The notes under the pieces were generated by a model. That model made no database searches, was not told where the DNA came from, and was given only the letters and a program-made list of their open reading frames with translations. From assembly GCA_005879255.1 (NCBI GenBank), contig VBKY01000256.1:1-9005 (forward strand): a stretch of DNA of 9,005 bases. Reading direction: 5' to 3'. A program made the position numbers and the translations under genes. Position 1 is the stretch's first letter. Each line of letters starts with the position of its first letter. The DNA is from Deltaproteobacteria bacterium (lineage in GTDB: Bacteria; Desulfobacterota_B; Binatia; UBA9968). Positions 1 through 7,031 of the stretch are shown here, in pieces.

Positions 1-24
1 TACCACGTAGAATTTTTGCGCCAT
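1..24 (-). CDS. Possible start of a minus-strand gene leaving the window (partial)
   Basis: Reading leftward from an ATG at 24 gives MAQKFYVV before the window ends, so only eight codons are visible. The frame stays open for about 40 codons upstream of the ATG, back to a stop, so the ATG may not be the true start. A GGTGAGG stretch lies about 14 bases upstream, rather far for a ribosome binding site. The residues resemble the N-terminus of amidohydrolase-type proteins, but eight residues cannot identify a family. This could be chance. Confidence 0.2.
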
Positions 25-604
25 GCTGAGTCGATGTGCCTCACCTAGAAATTTAAACCGTCGTCTAAAAATATGGGCTCTTGCCGATCGCCTGTGACCG
101 ATTGATACATGGCCCCAGGGGTGTTTCTCTGCCAACAGACAACATCAGCAGGCGTCAGAGGACCACTTGATACTCGTCAATTCGTCCAAGTTTTCTGAGT
201 TATTCAGCGCCGCCACCCGTGGTCACCGTGTTGCTCGAAAAAAACAACGCTCGCGTATTTCGGGTGGCAACGGCAGGTGAGTGGTGGCAGCTATATCCCC
301 GGCGTTGGCTGAAAAAATGGCGGCGGTTCTAACTGAGGAGTACTTTCAAGAACGGGGGCAACGCGCCAGTCGTGCGAAGTTTCTTGCAGCAGCTCTTCCT
401 CATATCAACGCAGGTGACCCTCGATCCGGGCAAGTTTTAGAGGGCAATATTAGGGCGACGTTGTTGACGAGCTGGAAAAATCTCGCGCGCTCCACCGCCG
501 CGAGAGACTTCACCATGATCTGAGGCACGGTTCGGCTTTGCTGAATTCTGATCCCCATTCTTCCAAAGATAGTACCCAGAACCGAATTCAATCATTCCAT
601 TGAG
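25..604. other. Stretch with no supported gene
   Basis: Neither strand shows a convincing coding region here. A plus-strand frame from a GTG at 281 to 523 encodes 80 residues, and a second frame at about 451-603 reads a charged, Arg/His-rich tail (DELEKSRALHRRERLHHDL). The two overlap in different frames and could be a frameshifted, decayed small gene. I recognise no family, and neither frame has a well-spaced ribosome binding site. No tRNA, terminator or strong repeat was seen. Confidence 0.4.
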
Positions 605-1903
605 CTACCATCGGGCCGCCATCGCGGCTTTTAAGTTCTCATTGTCGTCCCACTGCTCATCCGCCCCCAGCATCAATTCTACCGACCGTATGTGATACGC
701 CTCCCCATGCAGCGCCGCGCGCGGCGGAGCGCCTTCCTGAAGATCGGCCGCGGCCTTAAGTAGCCGCCGTCGCATGGCGGCGATGCCGATATCGCTGCTG
801 CCCAAATGTTCCCGGGTCCGGTCCACGATGCCACCCATGCCTTCCTGAACCGAGAAATCTTGTTCGCCGATCCCCTTGATGCCAGTGAAGGTAAGAGTTT
901 TCTGCAGCTCACGGTCGATCAGATAATCGTTGGCGATGTTTCGCGCCGGATGATGGGTGCCGGGGATAAATTCGACGTGGACGCTGGACCCGGCTCTCAT
1001 CTCGGCGATTTCCCTCGCGCTCAAAGGTTCTTCGAAGTTCCAGGTGAAGACCCAACGCATGCAATTTTCGTCGTCGATGGGCACAAAGGCGTGGGCGATT
1101 TTTTTGCTTATACCGCTGCCGCCGCCGGGCGGCATGGTGTAGAACGGCATGAGAAAATTGTTGTAGCGCCAGTAGTCCTTGCCTTCACGGCCTTTGTATT
1201 TGCCGCCTATCAGGACGCCATAGTCGGTATCCTTCGCAACCAGCTGAGGCGGATTGCTGCGCACCCGGTGCACCAGGCGGGGATTTCCATCGCGCTTTCC
1301 CTGCTCCTGCCATTCGTCGAGCCTACGGTGCGAGTCCAACGTGCTATGGAGAAATACCGAGTGGAAGGTGTCGATGCCGCCATCGATTGCCTGAACGAAA
1401 TTGGTTTTCTGGAAATTCCAAGAAGTAAATCGGTGCCCGTCAGGAACCCTGGCCCATTCAAATTCCGGCAGTTCCGGAATTTGTTCTTTTGGTCCCATGT
1501 AGGTCCACAACACTCCCGCGCGCTCGCGCACCGGATAAGCGGTGAGCTTGATATTTTGCTTGAAAGAGCTCTTCTCGTCTTCGGTGGGCATGTCTACGCA
1601 CTTCCCATCTACGTCGTACTTCCAGCCATGGTACGTGCAGCGCAGGCCGTTCTCCTCGTTGCGGCCGAAAAAAAGGTCAGCGCAGCGATGGGCACAGGCG
1701 CGGTCGATGAGGCCGACACGGCAGTTGGTATCGCGAAATGCCAGGAGCCTTTCGCCCAACAACGTAACCCGCACAGGCGCGCCGTCCGGTTCATGGAGAT
1801 CTGATTCGAGCAAGAATGGCAGCCAGAATCTTCGCACCAGTTCTCCCATGGGAGTCCCACGTCCAACACGTATCAGTCGTTCATTTTCTTCTCGGGTAAG
1901 CAT
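605..1903 (-). CDS. Rieske [2Fe-2S] aromatic ring-hydroxylating oxygenase, large (alpha) subunit, phthalate 4,5-dioxygenase type
   Basis: This is a cytoplasmic 432-residue oxygenase that should insert oxygen into an aromatic or related acid using electrons from a reductase. The Rieske cluster ligands are clear: C70-x-H72 and C89-x2-H92, followed by GW. The catalytic-domain mononuclear iron motif D178-x2-H181-x4-H186 is present, and Q348-D349 probably supplies the third, carboxylate ligand. The C-terminal SVQEGMGGIVDR segment (351-362) and the DRELQK segment are typical of the phthalate-dioxygenase branch (single-subunit-type oxygenases fed by a separate reductase). Length is normal for the family. 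The start is set by AAGGAG six bases upstream. No reductase or ferredoxin gene is adjacent. The decarboxylase-like gene upstream on the same strand suggests a phthalate-like acid pathway, but an epimerase remnant separates them. The substrate cannot be named from sequence. Confidence 0.93.
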   Translation of the reverse strand: MLTREENERLIRVGRGTPMGELVRRFWLPFLLESDLHEPDGAPVRVTLLGERLLAFRDTNCRVGLIDRACAHRCADLFFGRNEENGLRCTYHGWKYDVDGKCVDMPTEDEKSSFKQNIKLTAYPVRERAGVLWTYMGPKEQIPELPEFEWARVPDGHRFTSWNFQKTNFVQAIDGGIDTFHSVFLHSTLDSHRRLDEWQEQGKRDGNPRLVHRVRSNPPQLVAKDTDYGVLIGGKYKGREGKDYWRYNNFLMPFYTMPPGGGSGISKKIAHAFVPIDDENCMRWVFTWNFEEPLSAREIAEMRAGSSVHVEFIPGTHHPARNIANDYLIDRELQKTLTFTGIKGIGEQDFSVQEGMGGIVDRTREHLGSSDIGIAAMRRRLLKAAADLQEGAPPRAALHGEAYHIRSVELMLGADEQWDDNENLKAAMAARW

Positions 1904-1909
1904 TGGCGA

Positions 1910-1915
1910 CTCCTT
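1910..1915 (-). promoter_or_regulatory. Ribosome binding site of the Rieske oxygenase
   Basis: The minus strand reads AAGGAG, six bases before the ATG at 1903. It is a near-perfect Shine-Dalgarno sequence and fixes the start at MLTREENERL. Confidence 0.8.
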
Positions 1916-1942
1916 GTAATGGATTGTTCCGTTCTATTTTCT

Positions 1943-2018
1943 CCCGCCAAGACGCCGAGGCGCGAAGAGAGGCTTTACTTATTTCTCCGAACCTGGCTTG
2001 CGTTGCGTCTTGCGCGAG
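1943..2018. repeat. Imperfect palindromic intergenic repeat
   Basis: The left arm contains CAAGACGC (1948-1955) followed by GCGCGAAG. The right arm contains the exact complement GCGTCTTG (2005-2012) flanked by GCTTGCGTT and CGCGAG. The arms pair imperfectly over about 20 bases around a ~35-base centre. It resembles the degenerate GACGC-rich palindromes scattered between genes in many environmental genomes. It sits about 40 bases upstream of the Rieske start and could form a stem in its leader. No T-run follows, so it is not a standard terminator. Confidence 0.5.
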
Positions 2019-2128
2019 TCATCTTATCTTTCACTTGCGTAAGACAAAATTCAACTGAAACTTTCAAAACATGCCGTGCCAATTTTCATTACCGAACGGG
2101 ACGCCAGCAGCATCACGGCATTCGCTGA

Positions 2129-2281
2129 CTATTCTGGATGCTGTCGCAACCAGTCGATGTACTCTCCCACCGCACGTTCGATGGTGTACTGCGGTTGGTA
2201 GCCGACTTCTTGCTTGAGCCGGGTTATGTCCCAAGACCACCTGTAATCAAAATCATGACACGGATGTCTTAACGGCTGATC
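2129..2281 (-). pseudogene. C-terminal remnant of an NAD-dependent epimerase/dehydratase (extended SDR)
   Basis: The minus-strand frame ending at the TAG at 2129-2131 encodes only about 50 residues. They include WDITRLKQEVGYQPQY followed by TIERAVGEYIDWLRQHPE. This is the usual end of nucleotide-sugar or related epimerase/dehydratase proteins: the 'D..rL..elGy.P.y.le.g...yi.Wlr' segment that follows the Rossmann and substrate domains. The frame is closed upstream by a TGA at about 2282-2284. No Rossmann GxxGxxG motif, Tyr-x3-Lys pair or start codon is present, so more than 80% of the gene is gone. It lies 18 bases beyond the end of the decarboxylase-like gene, suggesting a deletion or insertion joint there. 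It should have no function. Confidence 0.75.
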
Positions 2282-2299
2282 TCATTAGTGATCTTATCG

Positions 2300-3292
2300 T
2301 TACTGTTCCATCGTACTTGGCGCAAAGACCTCTTCGAGCTTGAGCAGTCGAGGCGTTAGTCCCTGTTCAACAGAATACTGCGCTGCTGTTTCCAATACCC
2401 GCCGGTTGGCTTTGATACCGTATTCGACCAACGGAACCGTGAGCGCCTTCTTTGCTTCCGGCGCGATGCGACCCGTCTCGATATAGTAATCGATATGTTC
2501 CATCCTTTGCTCATTGGCAATAGCATTGGCGCGCTCGAAGGCTTTATACAGATTAAGAATCGCCCAGGGATGCCGCGCGGCGATTTCCCGTTTGATCGCT
2601 ACGCAGTGGTTGATCGGGTAGAGTCCTGTCTTGTTGTAATACCTTATGCCTTCGGCTCTCGGGTCAGGGAATAAAAATCTGATCTGCGGGTGATTCCACA
2701 GATCAGCGCTGCTACGGTCGACTAGATTTTGGTTCACGATATAAAGCAGCGTGGCATGAAGTTCCCCGGAGAGCATCATCGAGCCAATGTCTTTTCCGAT
2801 CGGAATCTGATGAATCGTTACGTCTGATGGCGCCTTAAATTCAGTAGCACCACCATGGCTGTGCTCCGGATTTCGCTCCATCCAAAATTCCATGTCCTTG
2901 GGCTCGACACCGAACTCATGCTGTAACACACCGCGCGTCCATAACGCGGCCGTCTGCTGATATTCCGGCACGCCGACACGCTTGCCTTTGAGATCGGCTG
3001 GAGCATCAATGCCTGCATCCCGCCGCACCAAGATTCGAGTATGGAATAAGCGGCGAGTGGTGAAGATCGGCAAGCCGATCCAACGTTTGTCGCCATGGGC
3101 GATGGCGATGAGCAATGACGAGAACGACATGTCCGACAGGTCGAAGTCAGCGAAGCGCAGCTGACGCCAAAACAGCTCGGAAGCATGAACCGGAGACATG
3201 ATAAGGTCGATGCCATCCGGCTTCACACCGCCGTCAAATAGCGGCCAGGTACGCGGGTTCGGAGCCATACCAACGCTCAATTGGATGTTCAT
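2300..3292 (-). CDS. 4,5-dihydroxyphthalate decarboxylase-like / NMT1-type periplasmic-binding-fold protein
   Basis: This 330-residue protein has a type 2 periplasmic-binding-protein fold and resembles 4,5-dihydroxyphthalate decarboxylase and related NMT1/THI5-like proteins. Recognisable segments are DLSDMSFSS (51-59), LPIFTTRRLFHT (74-85) and KGKRVGVPEYQQTAALW (about 102-118), followed by HEFGV (125-129); the P-E-Y-Q-x-T-A block is characteristic. Length matches the decarboxylase (about 330). The N-terminus MNIQLSVGMAPNPRTWPL has no signal peptide, favouring a cytoplasmic enzyme over a transport receptor. In the phthalate pathway such an enzyme converts 4,5-dihydroxyphthalate to protocatechuate, after a Rieske oxygenase step, which fits the oxygenase at 605-1903. 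However, many proteins annotated this way in similar genomes have unproven substrates, and no other phthalate genes are visible. A weak GAGG lies about 10 bases upstream of the ATG. Confidence 0.8.
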   Translation of the reverse strand: MNIQLSVGMAPNPRTWPLFDGGVKPDGIDLIMSPVHASELFWRQLRFADFDLSDMSFSSLLIAIAHGDKRWIGLPIFTTRRLFHTRILVRRDAGIDAPADLKGKRVGVPEYQQTAALWTRGVLQHEFGVEPKDMEFWMERNPEHSHGGATEFKAPSDVTIHQIPIGKDIGSMMLSGELHATLLYIVNQNLVDRSSADLWNHPQIRFLFPDPRAEGIRYYNKTGLYPINHCVAIKREIAARHPWAILNLYKAFERANAIANEQRMEHIDYYIETGRIAPEAKKALTVPLVEYGIKANRRVLETAAQYSVEQGLTPRLLKLEEVFAPSTMEQ

Positions 3293-3365
3293 ATTCCGCC
3301 GCCTCGTCCTGTCCCAGAAGTTCGCAACATAATTCCCGGCTCACTCCGCCCAAAAATCTCCCCTT

Positions 3366-3386
3366 CCCCTCTTTTCCAAAGAGGGG
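3366..3386. repeat. Palindromic hairpin, first of a tandem pair
   Basis: CCCCTCTTT (3366-3374) and AAAGAGGGG (3378-3386) are perfectly complementary, 9 bp around a 3-base centre. With the similar hairpin 22 bases downstream it forms a REP/BIME-like pair. It lies about 75 bases upstream of the decarboxylase-like start, between divergent genes, so a terminator role is unlikely. Confidence 0.7.
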
Positions 3387-3408
3387 TTAGAGTCCTGGAG
3401 CGAAACTT

Positions 3409-3428
3409 CCCCCTTTGAAAAAAGGGGG
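3409..3428. repeat. Palindromic hairpin, second of a tandem pair
   Basis: CCCCCTTT (3409-3416) and AAAGGGGG (3421-3428) pair perfectly around GAAA. The sequence after each copy is similar (GGGGTTAGAG after the first, GGGGGATAGAGG after the second). The two therefore look like diverged direct copies of one C/G-rich palindromic unit, of the kind that recurs many times in some environmental genomes. Confidence 0.7.
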
Positions 3429-3947
3429 ATAGAGGAGGATTTGAGTGCGGCTTCAATCATTGCCATTGTTTGTATGAATGAGAATCCCTTGTCAAGCGCA
3501 AGAAACGCGTCGCGCTGATCGGGCTACGGATGGCAGAAACAACTGAAGCGAAGAATCCAAAACCGTGGGGACCAAGAGACGTGATTGACTAGCTGGAAAA
3601 AGTCGAGACTCGACTGATCGCGTTTTCTCTGCGAATGGACAGCACTACCAGGCATTAGCAATCACTTTGCGCGGCGAAATCAACCGCGTATGCTTCACCT
3701 AACCAATTTTGGATTTGAACCGGTAACCAGCATTCCGATCTAGAATGCCGCTTCGCGATGTAGGTGTTGTCGATTCCCGAGTGGCTGGTCGCACGCGCCT
3801 ATGCTCGCACGTAAATGTCTCCGATGCTATAGAGGATTCGAGCCCGGAGTTTCTCTTGAACGGAGCAATGCGCGTTCGCTTTAACTTGGAACAATGGCCG
3901 TCGCGGATTCGGCCCAACTATCAGCCGGTGGTAGAACGGCCCATGAG

Positions 3948-3953
3948 AGGAGG
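3948..3953 (+). promoter_or_regulatory. Ribosome binding site deciding the start of the secreted binding protein
   Basis: AGGAGG lies six bases before the ATG at 3960. The same frame is open from an earlier ATG at 3894, but that start lacks a good site and would bury the signal peptide behind 22 hydrophilic residues. Translation therefore most likely begins at 3960. Confidence 0.8.
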
Positions 3954-3959
3954 CTTGTT

Positions 3960-5054
3960 ATGCTCAGAGCAATGTTTCTTCTCTTAGTCCTGGCACCAAC
4001 TGCGTTTGCTCAGCAGAAGGGATGGGAAAAGGAATGGAACGAAACGCTTGCGGCGGCGAAAAAAGAGGGGCGAGTTGCCGTCGCAGGCTCACCGGACCCT
4101 GTGATGCGCAACGACGTCATTCCGAAATTTACCTCCCGGTTCGGGATTCAAGTCGAATTCATTGCAGGGCGCGCGAGCCAATACATCGCAAAAGTTCAAA
4201 CCGAGCGCTCCGCCGGCCTCTATTCCGTGGACATTTTTATGACCGGCGTAGACAGCACCGTCAATACGCTTTACCCGGAAAAGCTGATCGATCCCCTGCG
4301 GCCGCTTATGATTATTCCCGAGGTGGTTGATCCCACGAAGTGGAAAACCGGAAAGCTCTGGTTTATCGATCCCGAGCAAAGATTTGTTCTCAGGGTTTTC
4401 CGCTCCGTAACCGGCCTTCTCTTCTATAATGCCGATCACGTGAAAGCCGAAGAAGTCCGGTCACCCAAGGACCTGCTCAATCCTAAATGGCGCGGCAAAA
4501 TTTCGACCGATGATCCCATGGTCGCCGGAACTGGAGCGGCGAACGCGGCAATGCTTTACGCGGAACTCGGCGCAGAGTTTGTAAAGCGGCTGTATATCGA
4601 CCAAAAGACCGTTTTTTCCCGTGAACGGCGCCAGTACACGGATTGGCTGGCGCGGGGCACGCATCCGATCTGTTTGAACTGTCGCGAAGACGACTTGAAA
4701 CCGCTCCGCCAGGAGGGTTTCAAGTTTGTCGAAGTTTTCGAGATGTCGGACATAAGCCCCCGGGTGAACGGCTCTCCCTGGCTCCTTACGCTTGCCAACA
4801 AGGCTCCGCACCCGAACGCGGCGCGCGTGTTTGCGAATTGGATTGCATCCAAAGAGGGTCTTGAAACTTACTCCCGAGGCTACGGGGCCACGACGCTGCG
4901 CACGGATGTGGATGAATCCTTTTTGGAGCGCGGAACGGTTCCACGCGCGAGCGTCAAATACCTCGACGACACAGAATGGGCTTGGACGGTTACTGGCAGG
5001 AGAGAAGCGCGGGAGAAGGTGCAGCAGTTATTGCGAGAGCACGGCAAAAAATAA
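3960..5054 (+). CDS. Extracellular solute-binding protein, Fe(3+)-type ABC transporter family (COG1840-like)
   Basis: This is a 364-residue periplasmic receptor of an ABC importer. From the chosen start the N-terminus MLRAMFLLLVLAPTAFA is a standard signal peptide, with likely cleavage after A17 before QQKGWEKEW. The mature protein starts with WNETLAAAKKEGRV, typical of the family. Later segments are also diagnostic: TGLLFYNAD (151-159), SPKDLLNPKWRGKI (168-181) and HPNAARVFANWIASKEG (284-300), the usual C-terminal lobe signature of FbpA-like and related binding proteins. Family members bind ferric iron, or in many soil bacteria unknown organic ligands; the conserved ferric-iron tyrosine pair cannot be assigned confidently, so the ligand is open. 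No permease or ATPase gene is in the window, making it an orphan receptor. It converges with the lipoprotein gene, leaving 101 bases between stops with no clear terminator. Confidence 0.9.
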   Translation: MLRAMFLLLVLAPTAFAQQKGWEKEWNETLAAAKKEGRVAVAGSPDPVMRNDVIPKFTSRFGIQVEFIAGRASQYIAKVQTERSAGLYSVDIFMTGVDSTVNTLYPEKLIDPLRPLMIIPEVVDPTKWKTGKLWFIDPEQRFVLRVFRSVTGLLFYNADHVKAEEVRSPKDLLNPKWRGKISTDDPMVAGTGAANAAMLYAELGAEFVKRLYIDQKTVFSRERRQYTDWLARGTHPICLNCREDDLKPLRQEGFKFVEVFEMSDISPRVNGSPWLLTLANKAPHPNAARVFANWIASKEGLETYSRGYGATTLRTDVDESFLERGTVPRASVKYLDDTEWAWTVTGRREAREKVQQLLREHGKK

Positions 5055-5155
5055 ACTCACCCGGCAAGCGGCAGTTCAAAAGTTCAATGTTCGGCCAAAG
5101 GGGTCTGCCGAGTAGCGGTTCAATCGCCAGAGCAGCGCGTGGTCTGCTTGATAAA

Positions 5156-5779
5156 TCATTGGCGTTTGCGAATCAGATTCTTCTCATCGAGCACTTTCAT
5201 GACTGCTTCGACGTAGGACTTGATCGCCGTTCGCACGTTCTCCGGCTCTGTTGTCTTGATCGTGCCGGTCCAGACCACGTCGTTTTTGACAACGTCGTAC
5301 AGTGTAGTCTCCGAGACATATTCGTTGTATCGGTAGACACTCGGCACGCCGCCGAGACCATACCAACTGGCGCCGACGTGCGAACCAAAGATGCCGAACG
5401 AAGTATACGGAAAATAACTCGGGCCCAGCTGGGTCTTCTGCTCTACCTGAATTGCCCGCGCGAACAGCACCGCGTCCGCGCCCGCCTTTTGCGCGGCCTG
5501 TTTGAGCTTGGTTTCGTCGATCTTTTCATCCTCCGCGATGTATCGATAGCTCGGCAAGGCATCGACACCGGCTGCGCGAAGCTGCACTAGAAACTCGTCT
5601 TCAAAATTACGCCGGCCGCTGGTTTCCCCACCCAGACCGCCGACCATGATTCGTTTGAACGAACCCGAGGCGTAGGCGGGATTGCGCCATTCACTGACGA
5701 TCGGAGTGGTGGTCGTGCAACCGCTGAGCGCGAATGTGATCAAGACAATGCCGACAATGCGTGAAAGAGACGTTCTCAT
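5156..5779 (-). CDS. Uncharacterised outer-membrane-type lipoprotein
   Basis: Starting at the ATG at 5779 gives 207 residues with a classic lipoprotein signal: R2 and R7, a hydrophobic stretch (8-19) and the lipobox L18-S19-G20-C21. After processing it would be lipid-anchored at C21, followed by TTTTPIVSEWRNP. The same frame is open to an ATG at 5896, but that start would put 39 non-hydrophobic residues before the signal, so 5779 is preferred even though its ribosome site (AAAAAG) is weak. The mature part is predicted alpha/beta, with FEDEFLVQLRAAGVDALPSY (about 59-78) and QKAGADAVLFAR (about 96-107) as its most conserved-looking blocks. This is an arrangement seen in unnamed envelope lipoproteins, loosely like DUF4136-type proteins. 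No function can be assigned. It is a single gene with no same-strand partner. Confidence 0.8.
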   Translation of the reverse strand: MRTSLSRIVGIVLITFALSGCTTTTPIVSEWRNPAYASGSFKRIMVGGLGGETSGRRNFEDEFLVQLRAAGVDALPSYRYIAEDEKIDETKLKQAAQKAGADAVLFARAIQVEQKTQLGPSYFPYTSFGIFGSHVGASWYGLGGVPSVYRYNEYVSETTLYDVVKNDVVWTGTIKTTEPENVRTAIKSYVEAVMKVLDEKNLIRKRQ

Positions 5780-6025
5780 AAGCTTTTTGACTGCACGATG
5801 GTGCTGAGTTGCATTAACAGCTAATGATGTGATTCCCAAGTTTTGTAAACGCACATCTATGTTAACACCCAATAGGTACTTTTCGAAAGCAAGCACGGCA
5901 CCGATCTGCCACGGAAGTGGCCGGATTCTGACACCCGCCTGGTCGGACCGTTTAGTCCGCGATGGTCTTGATCTACATAAGTAAAAGCTGCGTCGAGTCA
6001 GGTATTCGGTTGCAATGTGGCAAGA

Positions 6026-6054
6026 TCCCGGTCGACCTTTGTCCTCGGCCGGGA
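6026..6054. repeat. Inverted repeat upstream of the cassette promoter
   Basis: TCCCGGTCGA (6026-6035) pairs with TCGGCCGGGA (6045-6054), 10 bp with a single T-G mismatch/wobble, around a 9-base centre. It ends 28 bases before the -35 box of the cassette promoter. No T-run follows on either strand, so it is not a standard terminator. An operator-like site or a residual repeat are both possible. Confidence 0.5.
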
Positions 6055-6082
6055 CATAGACTCAGTAAGACAGGTCATCCCA

Positions 6083-6110
6083 TTGACGCCAGGACCATGC
6101 TGAGTACAAT
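6083..6110 (+). promoter_or_regulatory. Candidate sigma-70 promoter of the TIGR04255 cassette
   Basis: TTGACG (6083-6088, five of six consensus bases) and TACAAT (6105-6110, five of six) are separated by 16 bases. Transcription would start near 6117, giving a leader of about 110 bases. A weaker overlapping pair, TTGATT (6117-6122) and TCTAAT (6140-6145) with a 17-base spacer, could serve as a second start. Confidence 0.5.
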
Positions 6111-6227
6111 AACGCCTTGATTTAGCGGGGTAGTGGCGGTCTAATCTGCCTGCATTGTGGATTCTGATCAGCAATTGAAATATTCTGAATTTAGATCCTC
6201 GAACACGTCCACAATGATTGAAAAAGT

Positions 6228-7031
6228 ATGAACTCAACGTCCAAGAATACAGCTATTCCTCTTCCGAGTTACAAAAAACCGCCGGTAGATGAAGTAGTCT
6301 GTGGTTTTCGATTTGAACCCTTGAGTCAGCTAAAGGTAACCCATATAGGACTGTTGTGGGAGAGATTTCGTACTGAGTTCCCCACTGTGCAGCACGCCGC
6401 ACCTATTGCGACCGGCGCATCTCTCTTAGTTGATGAAACAACGGGAATTCCCCTGCCGAGGGTATGGTTTATAAGTAAAGCAGATAATGAGCTGATTCAG
6501 TTTCAACCGGATCGCTTCTATTACAATTGGCGTCATCGTGGTGATGACTATCCCCGGTATCCTTCAATAATAAAAAAATTTGAGAAGGCCAAAACTCATC
6601 TGGAAGCTTTCACAAGCGAACTAAAACTTGGCACAATCAAGCCCGTGGACTGTGAGTTGACGTACATCAACCATATTCTTCAAGGCCAAGGCTGGGAATC
6701 TATCGGCGATCTTCCAAAAGTGATCCCGGACTTCTCATGGCAAAGGGAAAAACACGATTTCTTGCCTAACCCCACGAATGTGGCGTGGCAAGTGAGGTTC
6801 GAGCTGCCCGAAAAGAAGGGCTGGTTAAACGTAAAGCTCAATCAGGCTACAAGAAAGACTGATGGCATTCCTAGCCTAATTTTAGACTTAACTGCGAAAG
6901 GATTAGGAGACGACAAAACAGCAAAGGCAATGCGCAACTGGTTTGATTTGGCCCACGAGTGGATTGTCCGTGGATTTACTGAGCTAACAGCGAAAGAAAT
7001 ACAGGAAACTTTTTGGAAACGTGAAAAATGA
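6228..7031 (+). CDS. TIGR04255 family protein, first gene of a three-gene cassette
   Basis: This is a 267-residue cytoplasmic protein with the marks of the sporadically distributed TIGR04255 family, whose biochemical role is unknown. Seen: the N-terminal YKKPPVDEVVCGFRF (15-29; family pattern Y.nPPi.Eav..frf), LIQFQPDRFYYNWR (89-102), CELTYIN (142-148), LDLTAKG (219-225) and a terminal W238-FDLAHEWIVRGFTELT helix. Length matches the family (about 250-270). No signal peptide, membrane segment or catalytic signature is visible. The ribosome site is weak (GAAAAAG). A five-codon frame, ATG at 6214 to TGA at 6229-6231, overlaps the start. The stop overlaps the next start by four bases (ATGA), implying coupling. 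Codon use is more A/T-rich than in the flanking metabolic genes, consistent with transfer. Family members are often found in variable, defence-rich regions; a defence role here is inference only. Confidence 0.85.
   Translation: MNSTSKNTAIPLPSYKKPPVDEVVCGFRFEPLSQLKVTHIGLLWERFRTEFPTVQHAAPIATGASLLVDETTGIPLPRVWFISKADNELIQFQPDRFYYNWRHRGDDYPRYPSIIKKFEKAKTHLEAFTSELKLGTIKPVDCELTYINHILQGQGWESIGDLPKVIPDFSWQREKHDFLPNPTNVAWQVRFELPEKKGWLNVKLNQATRKTDGIPSLILDLTAKGLGDDKTAKAMRNWFDLAHEWIVRGFTELTAKEIQETFWKREK

Larger units (their letters stand above)
3293..3959. other. Long intergenic stretch between divergent binding-protein genes
   Basis: It separates two divergently transcribed genes, so it should hold their promoters, but no strong -35/-10 pair was found. 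It contains two tandem C/G-rich hairpins (3366-3428). A short plus-strand frame at 3530-3664 (MAETTEAKNPKPWG...) is interrupted by a TAG after 20 codons and then reads on as LEKVETRLIAFSLRMDS; it may be a decayed small gene of no recognised family. The remaining frames between 3699 and 3959 look non-coding. Confidence 0.5.
5780..6227. other. Divergent intergenic region with promoter and hairpin
   Basis: It lies between the minus-strand lipoprotein gene and the plus-strand TIGR04255 cassette. It holds a 10-bp inverted repeat at 6026-6054 and a strong candidate promoter at 6083-6110. No reading frame in it looks like a gene. A convincing promoter for the lipoprotein was not found. Confidence 0.5.

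Noticed and set aside
281..523. 80-codon plus-strand frame, with a second frame at about 451-603
   Set aside because: A GTG start without a spaced ribosome site and no recognised family; at best a decayed small gene.
806..1804. Long plus-strand open frame (332 codons) opposite the Rieske oxygenase
   Set aside because: It is an antisense shadow of a gene with unmistakable Rieske and iron-binding motifs; its translation shows no family features.
3530..3664. Small frame MAETTEAKNPKPWG... interrupted by TAG
   Set aside because: Read-through gives a plausible 45-residue peptide, but no family or ribosome site supports it, and one chance stop pattern is weak evidence for a pseudogene.
3705..3850. 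tRNA-like T-loop strings (GGATTTGAACC on the plus strand; GGATTCGAGCCC near 3836)
   Set aside because: The flanking bases do not form a T-arm stem, and no acceptor, D or anticodon arms could be built.
3894..3959. Earlier ATG start for the secreted binding protein
   Set aside because: It would place 22 hydrophilic residues before the signal peptide, and AGGAGG is spaced correctly for the ATG at 3960.
4976..5590. Plus-strand frame of 204 codons spanning the end of the binding-protein gene and the antisense of the lipoprotein
   Set aside because: It overlaps the tails of two well-supported genes and resembles no protein family.
5780..5896. Earlier ATG start for the lipoprotein
   Set aside because: It would place 39 residues before the lipoprotein signal and move the lipobox to about residue 60, incompatible with export.
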